A stretch of 64,000 nt of DNA, taken from the NCBI GenBank assembly GCA_045133615.1, contig JBGUUQ010000069.1:1-64000 (forward strand). The letters run 5' to 3'. Both the position numbers and the translations under genes were made by a program. The notes below the pieces were generated by a model. That model was not told the origin of the DNA. It did no database searches and saw nothing but the letters and a program-made list of their open reading frames with translations. Source of the DNA: M3 sp045133615. Its GTDB lineage: Bacteria; Bacteroidota; Bacteroidia; Bacteroidales; Muribaculaceae. This document shows, one piece after another, positions 1-8,031 of the stretch (positions within the stretch are counted from its first letter, which is position 1; the number at the start of each line of letters is the position of its first letter).

Positions 1-5
1 TTTGC

Positions 6-23
6 CCATTTTATTTAAAATGG
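6..23. other. short AT-rich hairpin at the window edge
   Basis: CCATTTTA (6-13) and TAAAATGG (16-23) form a perfect 8-bp inverted repeat around two T bases. It may be the end of a terminator for a gene lying left of the window. No T-run follows on the + strand, so this is uncertain. Confidence 0.3.
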
Positions 24-91
24 CTCAAAGTTAATCATTATCAATGACTTACAAAGATTTCAGCCTACTTTTTGCATATTAAGCCTATTAT

Positions 92-123
92 TTTGGCTAT
101 CACGCGTTTTTTTTGTAATTTCG
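92..123 (+). promoter_or_regulatory. promoter for the pyruvate:ferredoxin oxidoreductase gene
   Basis: TTTG (92-95) and TAATTTCG (116-123) are 20 nt apart. This matches the Bacteroidetes primary sigma consensus TTTG/TAnnTTTG except for one base in the -7 box. The start codon lies 80 nt downstream, leaving a leader of about 75 nt. Confidence 0.65.
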
Positions 124-203
124 CAGATTGAAATAGCATTAACTTGCTTCGCAAGAAATAGCGTTTAGAAAATTCTAATTCTTATATAAAATAGATTACA
201 ATT

Positions 204-3200
204 ATGAGTAAAGAAAAGAAATTCTTGACCTGTGACGGTAATCAAGCAGCAGCCCACATCAGCTACATGTTCTCTGAAGTTGCTGCCATTTACCCCATCA
301 CACCCTCTTCGACTATGGCTGAATATGTCGATGAATGGGCAGCAGCAGGACGTAAAAACATCTTCGGAGAGACCGTTCTCGTACAAGAGATGCAATCGGA
401 AGGTGGTGCAGCAGGTGCAGTACACGGTTCTCTTCAAGCCGGTGCGTTGACCACTACTTACACCGCTTCTCAGGGCCTCCTCCTCATGATCCCCAATATG
501 TATAAGATTGCAGGCGAATTGCTCCCCTGCGTATTCCATGTTTCGGCTCGTACACTCGCTTCTCACGCACTCAGCATCTTCGGCGACCACCAAGACGTAA
601 TGTCGGTGCGTCAGACCGGTTTTGCAATGCTTGCTGAAGGCTCTGTTCAAGAAGTGATGGACCTCGCCGGCGTAGCTCACTTGGCTACCATCAAGTCGCG
701 CGTACCTTTCGTTAACTTCTTCGACGGATTCCGCACATCTCACGAAATCCAAAAAATCGAGATGCTCGAAAACGACGACCTCGCTCCGCTTCTCGACCGC
801 GAAGCACTTGCCGAATTCCGTTCTCGCGCCCTTACCCCCGACGCTCCCGTAGCTCGCGGTATGGCTGAAAACGGCGACGTATTCTTCCAACATCGCGAAG
901 CATGCAACAAGTACTACGACGCAGTACCCGCCATCGTAGAAGAATACATGGACAAGATTTCTGAAATCACCGGCCGCAAATACGGCTTGTTCAACTACTA
1001 CGGAGCACCCGATGCAGAGCGCGTAATCATCGCTATGGGTTCTGTGACTCAAGCTGCTCAGGAAGCTATTGACCACCTCACCGCACAAGGCGAAAAAGTA
1101 GGTCTCGTTTCCGTTCACTTGTATCGTCCCTTCTCTGCAAAGCATTTCCTTGCAGCAGTTCCCGCCACCGCAAAGCGCATCGCAGTGCTCGACCGTACCA
1201 AGGAACCCGGAGCCAACGGCGAACCTCTCTACTTGGACGTAAAAGAATGTTTCTACGGCAAGGAAAACGCCCCCGTCATCGTAGGCGGTCGCTACGGTCT
1301 TGCTTCTAAGGACACCACTCCGGCTCAAATCATCGCCGTTTACGAAAACCTCGCTCTTCCCCAGCCCAAAGACCACTTCACTCTCGGAATCGTTGACGAT
1401 GTCACCTTCACTTCACTTCCCCTCAAGGAAGAAATCGCACTCGGCGGCGAAGGCACATTCGAAGCTAAATTCTACGGTCTTGGTGCCGACGGTACCGTAG
1501 GTGCAAACAAGAACTCAGTAAAAATCATCGGCGACAACACCAACAAGTATTGCCAGGCTTACTTCGCTTACGACTCTAAGAAGTCGGGCGGTTTCACCTG
1601 CTCACACCTCCGTTTCGGCGACGATCCCATCCGCTCTACCTATTTGGTGACCACCCCCAACTTCGTAGCATGCCACGTTCAGGCCTACCTCCACATGTAC
1701 GACGTGACCCGCGGTCTCCGCAATGGCGGTACATTCCTCCTCAACACCATCTGGGAAGGCGAAGAACTTGCCAAGAACCTCCCCAACAAGGTGAAGAAAT
1801 ATTTCGCTAAAAACAACATCACCGTCTACTATATCAACGCCACCAAGATTGCACAGGAAATCGGTCTCGGCAACCGTACCAACACCATTCTCCAAAGCGC
1901 ATTCTTCCGCATCACAGGCGTTATCCCCGTCGATCTCGCTGTTGAGCAGATGAAGAAATTCATCGTCAAGAGCTACGGCAAGAAGGGACAAGACGTTGTC
2001 GACAAAAACTACGCAGCAGTCGACCGCGGTAACGAATACAAGCAACTCCCCGTCGATGCAGCTTGGGCCAACCTCGCCGACGACGAAGCCGTTGCCAACA
2101 ACGACCCCGCATTCATCAACAACGTGGTTCGTCCCATCAACGCTCAAGACGGCGACCTCTTGAAAGTATCAGACTTCAAGGGCATCGAAGACGGCACTTG
2201 GGCACAAGGCACTGCAAAATACGAAAAGCGCGGTGTGGCAGCATTCGTTCCCGAATGGATTGTCGACAACTGTATCCAATGTAACAAGTGTGCCTACGTT
2301 TGTCCTCACGCTGCAATCCGTCCCTTCGTTCTCGACGAAGCAGAAATGGCAGCATCACCCTTCAACGAAAGCACATCGCTCCCCGCTATCGGCAAGACTA
2401 TGGCAGGAATGCGTTTCGTTCAGCAAGTCGACGTACTCGACTGTCTCGGTTGCGGCAACTGCGTTGACGTATGTCCGGGCAAGAAGGGCGAAAAAGCACT
2501 CGTAATGAAGCCCCTCGAAACACAGCTCGACGCTCAGAAAGGTTGGGACTACTGCGTTGAAAAGGTTGCTTCTAAGCAAAACCTCGTCGACATCAAAGCC
2601 AACGTTAAGAACTCGCAATTCGCAACCCCGCTCTTCGAATTCTCCGGAGCATGCTCCGGTTGTGGCGAAACTCCTTACGTGAAACTTCTCTCACAACTCT
2701 TCGGCGACCACGAAATGGTAGCCAACGCTACCGGCTGTAGCTCTATCTACTCCGGTTCCGTTCCCTCAACCCCCTACACCACCAACGAAAAGGGTCACGG
2801 TCCCGCTTGGGCCAACTCACTTTTCGAAGACTTCTGCGAATTCGGTCTCGGTATGGTAATCGCCAACGAAAAGATGCGCGCACGCCTCATCGAAACCATC
2901 ACTGCAGGTCTCGATTGCCCCAACTGCAGCGCAGAACTCAAAGCCCTCTTCGCCGAATGGCTCGAAGTGAAAGACGACGCAGCGAAGAGCCGCGAAGTCA
3001 CCGACAAACTCGTTCCGATGGCAGAAGCTTGCGGTTGCGACATCTGCAAGAAGATTCTCGAACACAAGCACTATCTCGTTAAGCGCAGCCAGTGGATCAT
3101 CGGTGGCGACGGTGCTTCCTACGACATCGGTTTCGGCGGTCTCGACCACGTACTCGCATCGGGCAAGAACGTCAACATCCTCGTTCTCGACACCGAAGTT

Positions 3201-3767
3201 TACTCCAACACCGGTGGTCAGGCATCAAAGGCAACTCCCATCGGAGCCATCGCCAAGTTTGCCGCTGCTGGTAAGCGAGTTCGCAAGAAAGACCTCGGTC
3301 TGATTGCTTCCACCTACGGCTACGTCTACGCAGCCCAAGTGGCAATGGGTGCCGACAACGCTCAAACCCTCAAAGCCATCCGCGAAGCAGAAGCCTACGA
3401 CGGACCCTCTATCATCATCGCTTACGCTCCCTGTATCAACCACGGATTGAAAGCAGGTATGGGCAAGGCTCAACAAGAAGAAGCCAACGCCGTTGCATGC
3501 GGATACTGGCACCTCTGGCGCTACAACCCCGCTCTCGAAGCAGAAGGCAAGAACCCCTTCACCCTCGACAGCAAAGAGCCCAACTGGGACGAATTTGAAA
3601 ACTTCCTCAAGGGCGAAGTGCGCTACGCATCAGTAATGAAGCAATATCCCGAAGAAGCAGCCGAACTCTTCGCTGCCGCTAAGGAAAATGCTCAATGGCG
3701 CTACAACAACTACCGCCGTCTCGCTCGTCAGCAGTGGGGCGTAGATCCCGAAGCAGTAAAGGAATAA
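204..3767 (+). CDS. nifJ: pyruvate:ferredoxin (flavodoxin) oxidoreductase
   Basis: This is a single-chain, cytoplasmic pyruvate:ferredoxin oxidoreductase of 1187 residues, the normal length for the family. It converts pyruvate and CoA to acetyl-CoA and CO2 and passes electrons to ferredoxin, the central anaerobic route of gut Bacteroidales. The N-terminal pyrimidine-binding domain (YPITPSSTMAEYVDEWA, about residues 30-46) is followed by the transketolase-like and CoA-binding regions. A two-cluster ferredoxin domain follows, with cysteines C690/C693/C696/C700 and C747/C750/C753/C757. The C-terminal thiamine-diphosphate domain carries CSGCGETPY (C817, C820) and the GGDGASYDIGFGG motif. The codons are rich in C at third positions, as expected for a highly expressed gene here. 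It is monocistronic, with its own promoter and a strong terminator directly after it. Confidence 0.98.
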   Translation: MSKEKKFLTCDGNQAAAHISYMFSEVAAIYPITPSSTMAEYVDEWAAAGRKNIFGETVLVQEMQSEGGAAGAVHGSLQAGALTTTYTASQGLLLMIPNMYKIAGELLPCVFHVSARTLASHALSIFGDHQDVMSVRQTGFAMLAEGSVQEVMDLAGVAHLATIKSRVPFVNFFDGFRTSHEIQKIEMLENDDLAPLLDREALAEFRSRALTPDAPVARGMAENGDVFFQHREACNKYYDAVPAIVEEYMDKISEITGRKYGLFNYYGAPDAERVIIAMGSVTQAAQEAIDHLTAQGEKVGLVSVHLYRPFSAKHFLAAVPATAKRIAVLDRTKEPGANGEPLYLDVKECFYGKENAPVIVGGRYGLASKDTTPAQIIAVYENLALPQPKDHFTLGIVDDVTFTSLPLKEEIALGGEGTFEAKFYGLGADGTVGANKNSVKIIGDNTNKYCQAYFAYDSKKSGGFTCSHLRFGDDPIRSTYLVTTPNFVACHVQAYLHMYDVTRGLRNGGTFLLNTIWEGEELAKNLPNKVKKYFAKNNITVYYINATKIAQEIGLGNRTNTILQSAFFRITGVIPVDLAVEQMKKFIVKSYGKKGQDVVDKNYAAVDRGNEYKQLPVDAAWANLADDEAVANNDPAFINNVVRPINAQDGDLLKVSDFKGIEDGTWAQGTAKYEKRGVAAFVPEWIVDNCIQCNKCAYVCPHAAIRPFVLDEAEMAASPFNESTSLPAIGKTMAGMRFVQQVDVLDCLGCGNCVDVCPGKKGEKALVMKPLETQLDAQKGWDYCVEKVASKQNLVDIKANVKNSQFATPLFEFSGACSGCGETPYVKLLSQLFGDHEMVANATGCSSIYSGSVPSTPYTTNEKGHGPAWANSLFEDFCEFGLGMVIANEKMRARLIETITAGLDCPNCSAELKALFAEWLEVKDDAAKSREVTDKLVPMAEACGCDICKKILEHKHYLVKRSQWIIGGDGASYDIGFGGLDHVLASGKNVNILVLDTEVYSNTGGQASKATPIGAIAKFAAAGKRVRKKDLGLIASTYGYVYAAQVAMGADNAQTLKAIREAEAYDGPSIIIAYAPCINHGLKAGMGKAQQEEANAVACGYWHLWRYNPALEAEGKNPFTLDSKEPNWDEFENFLKGEVRYASVMKQYPEEAAELFAAAKENAQWRYNNYRRLARQQWGVDPEAVKE

Positions 3768-3788
3768 TCCTTTTCGCATCATAATCCC

Positions 3789-3831
3789 AACAGAAAGAGC
3801 TGCCGACATATCGGCAGCTCTTTCTGTTTTT
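3789..3831 (+). terminator. intrinsic terminator after nifJ
   Basis: A perfect 16-bp stem (3791-3806 with 3811-3826) has a CATA loop and is followed by a T-run. It lies 22 nt after the stop codon. Confidence 0.92.
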
Positions 3832-3913
3832 ATACATAAGACATCGTAACAGACAGCAACGTCAGAGTCCATACTTCCCATTTTGAAATAGAATAAATGT
3901 GAAAATATTTTGC

Positions 3914-3921
3914 TAACTTTG
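3914..3921 (+). promoter_or_regulatory. -7 box for the TPR regulator gene
   Basis: TAACTTTG is a perfect match to TAnnTTTG and lies 20 nt before the start codon. A convincing -33 TTTG at the usual distance is not seen. Confidence 0.6.
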
Positions 3922-3941
3922 GACGTGAAAATACCTATACG

Positions 3942-5573
3942 ATGAAACTGACACCGATTATATTGCTGTTTTTGCTTGCACTCACCGGCTGCTACCATAA
4001 TAAGGCAGTAGAAGCGACGCTTCGCGATGCCGAAATACTGATGGAATCCCATCCCGACTCCGCCTACGCCATATTGCAAACCATCGACCCGACTACGATA
4101 AAGTCGGAACAGCAGTGCGCCCTATATGCCCTGCTATACTCACAGGCATTAGATAAAAACTATATCGATGAAACAAACGACTCTCTGATTTCAATCGCAG
4201 AAAACTTCTACATTAAAGGGCATAATATTCATTACTTGATGCTATCTTATTATTATCATGGACGAATAAAGTATAACGCAAAAGAATATGCAAAAGGGCT
4301 TTGTCTGATGACAAAAGCTTTTGATTATGCGGAAAATTTAAACGATAATTATTGGATGGGGAGAATTGCAGGGCAGATTTCAAATATCTACGACGACAAT
4401 TTTCATGGAACAGAAGCAATACATTATGCCAAAATTGCATACGACAATATAAAAATATCTGGTAAACAACCTTTTCTAAACCATTCATTACTGCAACTTG
4501 CAAGAGTTTATCTAAATAATCAAAAGAATGACATGTGCATTGCCATATCAAAACAACTTTTAGATTCAGCATATATTTATCAAGACTCATTACTAAATAT
4601 ATCCGCATTACGTCTTTTGGCAAAATCATATATTAACAATGGCGAGCATGCTGAAAACATTAAAACAATCAATGCCATCACTGAAATTACAGAACCAAGC
4701 AGTGATTTAAGATGTCTTCTTGGATTATCATATTTAGCAATTGGGGAACATCAGAAAGCATACGAAATTCTAAATAACATCAGTGAAAATTATACAAATC
4801 CTGATTTTGTGTTAATGTATGAAATTGCCAAAATAAATGGAGATAATAATACCGCTTTATTTGCTATAGAAAAGGTATTTAATGAGGTTGATAGTGTTTT
4901 CAAAAGTTCGATGAATCAAAATTTTAGTCAAACGTTATCGGAGTTATACTCACAAGAAAATAAAAGACAAGAAACCAAATTAAAGCAAATAAAAACAAAT
5001 TATATTACAACAGTAATTTTGTGTTCAATTGCGATTGCTCTAATTTTGGCGGTATTCAATTTTGCATATCGCCGCCAAAAAGAAAAAATTGAGCGAAATA
5101 TTTTAATAGCACGTGGTATTCAGGATATATTAACAGTCACAGAGACTCAATTTACAGAAGCTCAAGAAGCCGTAAGAACTTTACTTATGTCTCGATTTTC
5201 TATTGTTGATAGTTTATGCAAGACTTATTACGAAAATCAATCAATAGGCTTAGCTAAAAAGAGAATTTCGGAAGAGGTTGAAACATTAATTGAGCAATTT
5301 TCTACAAATGAACAAAAGATATTGGAATTGGAAAATTTGGCAAATAAATATTATTCAAACCTTATTACTTCGTTTAGGACCGATTTTCCTAAAATAAAAA
5401 AAGCAGATTATTTACTATTTTTATATACCGTATTGGGGTTCTCCATTACAGCAATAGCATTATTTCTTAAAGAAGATAAGGTTAGTGCTGTGTATAATAG
5501 AAAAGCACGTTTGAAAAACAAAATATTGTTGTTAGATATTTCCAAGAGGGACATGTATAGTCGATTCCTATAG
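3942..5573 (+). CDS. TPR lipoprotein with membrane segment and C-terminal putative regulatory domain
   Basis: This 543-residue protein opens with a lipoprotein signal (LLFLLALTGC). About 300 residues of helical TPR-like repeats follow, with the conserved opening HPDSAYAILQTIDP, then one membrane helix near 350-370 (TTVILCSIAIALILAVF). The C-terminal 150 residues are cytoplasmic, helical and basic. This layout is typical of the Bacteroidales TPR proteins thought to sense envelope signals and act as membrane-bound transcription regulators. The final domain is divergent (KADYLLFLYTVLGFSITAIALFL then VYNRKARLKNKI), and its helix-turn-helix nature is inferred. It sits just upstream of the RiPP cassette and may control it. 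The first 70 or so codons are GC-rich and the remainder is strikingly AT-rich. Confidence 0.75.
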   Translation: MKLTPIILLFLLALTGCYHNKAVEATLRDAEILMESHPDSAYAILQTIDPTTIKSEQQCALYALLYSQALDKNYIDETNDSLISIAENFYIKGHNIHYLMLSYYYHGRIKYNAKEYAKGLCLMTKAFDYAENLNDNYWMGRIAGQISNIYDDNFHGTEAIHYAKIAYDNIKISGKQPFLNHSLLQLARVYLNNQKNDMCIAISKQLLDSAYIYQDSLLNISALRLLAKSYINNGEHAENIKTINAITEITEPSSDLRCLLGLSYLAIGEHQKAYEILNNISENYTNPDFVLMYEIAKINGDNNTALFAIEKVFNEVDSVFKSSMNQNFSQTLSELYSQENKRQETKLKQIKTNYITTVILCSIAIALILAVFNFAYRRQKEKIERNILIARGIQDILTVTETQFTEAQEAVRTLLMSRFSIVDSLCKTYYENQSIGLAKKRISEEVETLIEQFSTNEQKILELENLANKYYSNLITSFRTDFPKIKKADYLLFLYTVLGFSITAIALFLKEDKVSAVYNRKARLKNKILLLDISKRDMYSRFL

Positions 5574-5652
5574 CAATCAGCTATAAATCAGGCAATTATC
5601 TTTACTAAAAGTTTACATGTCGTAAGTAGCTGAATACCCGAGCCTTATAAAC

Positions 5653-5698
5653 GATAATAGCAAAAGATTAATTTTAAAATTAATCTTTTGCTATTATC
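5653..5698. repeat. 46-bp perfect palindrome
   Basis: Two 23-base arms (5653-5675 and 5676-5698) are exact reverse complements with no spacer. Any hairpin must open a few central A-T pairs to make a loop. It lies between the TPR regulator and the promoter of the RiPP cassette. It may be an AT-rich terminator, but no T-run follows on either strand. Confidence 0.85.
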
Positions 5699-5778
5699 CA
5701 TTGAATATCAGAACATTACAAAGAGATAAAAACAAAAGAAATTGGCATGAAAAATTAAACAAGCTATAATTTGAGATG

Positions 5779-5786
5779 TAATTTTG
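5779..5786 (+). promoter_or_regulatory. -7 box for the RiPP cassette
   Basis: TAATTTTG is a perfect TAnnTTTG match 16 nt before the ATG of the small secreted protein. The -33 element is not clear. Confidence 0.6.
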
Positions 5787-5802
5787 CAAAAATCGAATTA
5801 AT

Positions 5803-6183
5803 ATGAAACATCTCAAAAACATCATCGCAACAATTACATTATGTTTAATGTCGTATTCAATTTCCTTTGCGGCAGAAGACAAAACGCCATCAAATACCAA
5901 TACAAGCATATTGGTTAAGATTGAAAAAAGCCCGTCAAATGGACCTCGAATGTTAGTCAGTCCCTATATCGAATGCATATATGGATTAGGCTATCTTGAA
6001 GTGTCATGTCCCCCTGACATAGAACAAATCGAAGTATATATAGGCAACGAATGTTCTCCTATTTGGGTCGGAATTTTAACTCAGGATGAAAATTGGGCTG
6101 AAATACCTCTAATATCCGGAGATTACACAATCACTTGTAAAATAAATGATTACTTGATATACCAAGGAACAATCTCATTTTAA
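5803..6183 (+). CDS. small secreted protein, first gene of the RiPP cassette
   Basis: This 126-residue protein has a classical signal peptide (IATITLCLMSYSISFA, cleavage probably after AFA/AA near residue 24). The mature domain of about 100 residues is rich in beta strands and ends with ITCKINDYLIYQGTISF. The spacing of short strands and the NGPRMLVSPYIEC segment recall the small DUF3244-type Ig-like proteins of Bacteroidales, but that match is from memory and weak. The mature part has four cysteines. It precedes the precursor gene by 92 nt and probably shares its promoter. Its role is unknown: it could be a periplasmic partner or an immunity-like factor. Confidence 0.65.
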   Translation: MKHLKNIIATITLCLMSYSISFAAEDKTPSNTNTSILVKIEKSPSNGPRMLVSPYIECIYGLGYLEVSCPPDIEQIEVYIGNECSPIWVGILTQDENWAEIPLISGDYTITCKINDYLIYQGTISF

Positions 6184-6275
6184 AGATAACAACTCTTACT
6201 ATAAAGAGAGTATCCAAAATAAATGCCAGACTGCGGCAAGGTGCAGTCAAATATTAATCAATAAATTTATCCATT

Positions 6276-6512
6276 ATGAAAACTAAAAATTTAATTCCAA
6301 CAATTGTAGACAAACAAGATCTTTTGTCTGAAATAGACACCCTTATGATATTGGGAGGCGAAGAAAAACAAGAACCTATCAAAGCATCGTACCAGCTCAG
6401 CTATTGCAAGCCCGAATATACAAATTGCAATGGTGCCTATTGTGCCAATTGCGTAGCTAATTGCGGTCGTACCGTCAGCGATTCCATAAGCACCGGTCCG
6501 GTAAGATCTTAA
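6276..6512 (+). CDS. double-glycine RiPP precursor peptide with five core cysteines
   Basis: This 78-residue peptide divides into a leader (1-28) and a 50-residue core. The leader ends LSEIDTLMILGG, a classic double-glycine site at G27-G28 for C39-type peptidases. The core contains C44, C51, C56, C59 and C63 (spacings 6, 4, 2 and 3) clustered in the middle, then a Cys-free tail TVSDSISTGPVRS. Tyr and Asn residues alternate with the cysteines. It lies immediately upstream of a radical SAM/SPASM maturase and a C39-containing exporter, so it is very likely the substrate of both. It resembles the Bacteroidales GG-leader natural-product precursors in general plan. The modification is not predictable from sequence; thioether or other Cys crosslinks are plausible. 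No second precursor copy is seen. Confidence 0.82.
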   Translation: MKTKNLIPTIVDKQDLLSEIDTLMILGGEEKQEPIKASYQLSYCKPEYTNCNGAYCANCVANCGRTVSDSISTGPVRS

Positions 6513-6522
6513 ATTTCAATCA

Positions 6523-6547
6523 GGGCGTAATGCGTCGCATTGCGCCC
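6523..6547 (+). promoter_or_regulatory. GC-rich hairpin right after the precursor gene
   Basis: GGGCGTAATGC (6523-6533) pairs with GCATTGCGCCC (6537-6547) with one G-U pair and a 3-nt loop. It begins 11 nt after the precursor stop and has no T-run. It could protect the precursor mRNA 3' end. Confidence 0.6.
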
Positions 6548-6587
6548 GATGTTAAAAACAATCAAAGTGTTATGTATCGGGATCGTA

Positions 6588-6625
6588 TCAAGATAAAAAT
6601 TGCTTTGCAATCTTTTTTGTCTTGA
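6588..6625 (+). terminator. terminator-like hairpin between precursor and maturase genes
   Basis: ATTGC-TTT-GCAAT forms the tip (6599-6611), an outer TCAAGA/TCTTGA pair closes the base, and a run of six T bases lies on the 3' side. It could act as a partial terminator that keeps maturase levels below precursor levels. Confidence 0.5.
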
Positions 6626-6679
6626 CACATCTCAATCGACAACTTCCGAGAGCAGAATTTTACTCTCTTCAATACAGAT

Positions 6680-7993
6680 ATGCGCTATATGAGAGCAAGC
6701 AGTTACAATTATCAAGTGAAGGAAAAAGACACTACAATCTTTTTCAACGGCATCACGGAGGCGGGATTTAAGGTTAGCAATAAAAACGCCGAGGCATTCA
6801 GTGCGATAATCAACAATCCCGACGAACAAGATAAAGAGTTTCAACCGTTTATTGAGCGAATGCACCGGCAAGGATTTGTTATTGACAATGAAACCGACGA
6901 AAAAGACATAATCAAACGTAAATATGAAAATTTGCGAAGACCGGGGGATTGTTCGATAATGATCCTGCCTACTTATCAGTGCAATGTACGCTGTTGGTAT
7001 TGTGTGCAAAATCATCAAAATCTTTGGATGAGTGATGAAACAATAGAGAAGATAAAAACTCGTATCGCATATTTATTGAATAAGCCGGATATTAACCGTT
7101 TGAGTTTGTCATGGTTTGGAGGAGAGCCGATACTTGCTTATGATAGAGTACTTGAAGTTACTCAATGGGCATCATCATTGGCAATCTCAAAAGCGAAATC
7201 CTTTAGTGCTAATATTACTACTAACGGCACATTGCTAACTGCCAAACGAATAGCGGAGTTGAAAGAAGCCGGAGTGAATCACTATCAAATCACCATCGAC
7301 GGCGACAGAACTACACACAACAGCATCAAAGTTTTAGGGAATGCTTCAGCCTATGATAAGACAATCGAAAACATCGGGCATATTATCAAACATTCAACTT
7401 GTACGTTGCGATTCAACTACACTAAAGACAATTTGAAACCGGAAAGTATTATCAAGGATTTGGATAATACTTTACCACAAAGTGGGCGAAACAACATATC
7501 GTTTTTGGTATATAAAGTATGGCAAGAAAATGCCGATGAAATACCACAGGAAGAAGTCGAAAAATTACTGAATCTTGCTTGTAAAATAGGGATTCTACCT
7601 CGTTTGGCAACTGGGGGTATGTGTTATGCCGATCAGAAATATTATGATTGCATTTTTACCAACGGAAAAGTGGGAAAATGCGACAATCAGCCGCCGGATT
7701 CGGTAATTGGCGAGATCGATGTCGCCGGTAATGTGGTGTGGGATGGCGATGTGAGCAGCCATAAGGCGATATTGGAGACTGATGCGCCGGAGTGTGCCGA
7801 GTGCAGGTATCTGCCCTTCTGTTGGGGGCCATGCACCGCCAGGCGTGAAAATATGATTCGCGAAAAAGGCGTGGTGGGATGTCAATTTGCTGATAAAGAG
7901 AAAGAAATAGTTCCATTTATTCGCAATGCATTCCTTAATTATGAGTATGCAGTAAAAATAAATCACAATTTATCAATACACAAACACGAATAA
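6680..7993 (+). CDS. radical SAM/SPASM peptide maturase
   Basis: This 437-residue cytoplasmic enzyme is predicted to modify the neighbouring precursor. Residues 1-85 form an N-terminal region of the kind that binds leader peptides in such enzymes. The radical SAM cluster motif is C101-x3-C105-x2-C108 (CNVRCWYC), followed by the GGEP motif (SWFGGEPIL) of the SAM-binding barrel. The C-terminal SPASM domain has C315, C324, C334 and the cluster C372-x2-C375-x5-C381-x3-C385, with C401 beyond, enough for two auxiliary iron-sulfur clusters. The length fits the family. It lies 167 nt after the precursor, across two hairpins, with no obvious promoter of its own. The first two thirds are AT-rich and the SPASM region is richer in GC. 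Enzyme class is clear; the bond formed is not known. Confidence 0.93.
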   Translation: MRYMRASSYNYQVKEKDTTIFFNGITEAGFKVSNKNAEAFSAIINNPDEQDKEFQPFIERMHRQGFVIDNETDEKDIIKRKYENLRRPGDCSIMILPTYQCNVRCWYCVQNHQNLWMSDETIEKIKTRIAYLLNKPDINRLSLSWFGGEPILAYDRVLEVTQWASSLAISKAKSFSANITTNGTLLTAKRIAELKEAGVNHYQITIDGDRTTHNSIKVLGNASAYDKTIENIGHIIKHSTCTLRFNYTKDNLKPESIIKDLDNTLPQSGRNNISFLVYKVWQENADEIPQEEVEKLLNLACKIGILPRLATGGMCYADQKYYDCIFTNGKVGKCDNQPPDSVIGEIDVAGNVVWDGDVSSHKAILETDAPECAECRYLPFCWGPCTARRENMIREKGVVGCQFADKEKEIVPFIRNAFLNYEYAVKINHNLSIHKHE

Positions 7994-7997
7994 CAGC

Positions 7998-8005
7998 TAT
8001 CTTTG
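7998..8005 (+). promoter_or_regulatory. -7 box before the outer-membrane barrel gene
   Basis: TATCTTTG is a perfect TAnnTTTG match starting 5 nt after the maturase stop and 27 nt before the next start codon. The barrel and exporter genes may therefore be transcribed separately from the precursor. Confidence 0.6.
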
Positions 8006-8031
8006 TAAAAATTACATAAACAAAACGCGAT

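Noticed and set aside
165..1376. Long minus-strand ORF opposite nifJ
   Set aside because: It overlaps a gene with full-length family matches; the open antisense frame arises from the strong C-at-third-position codon bias. No promoter or family match.
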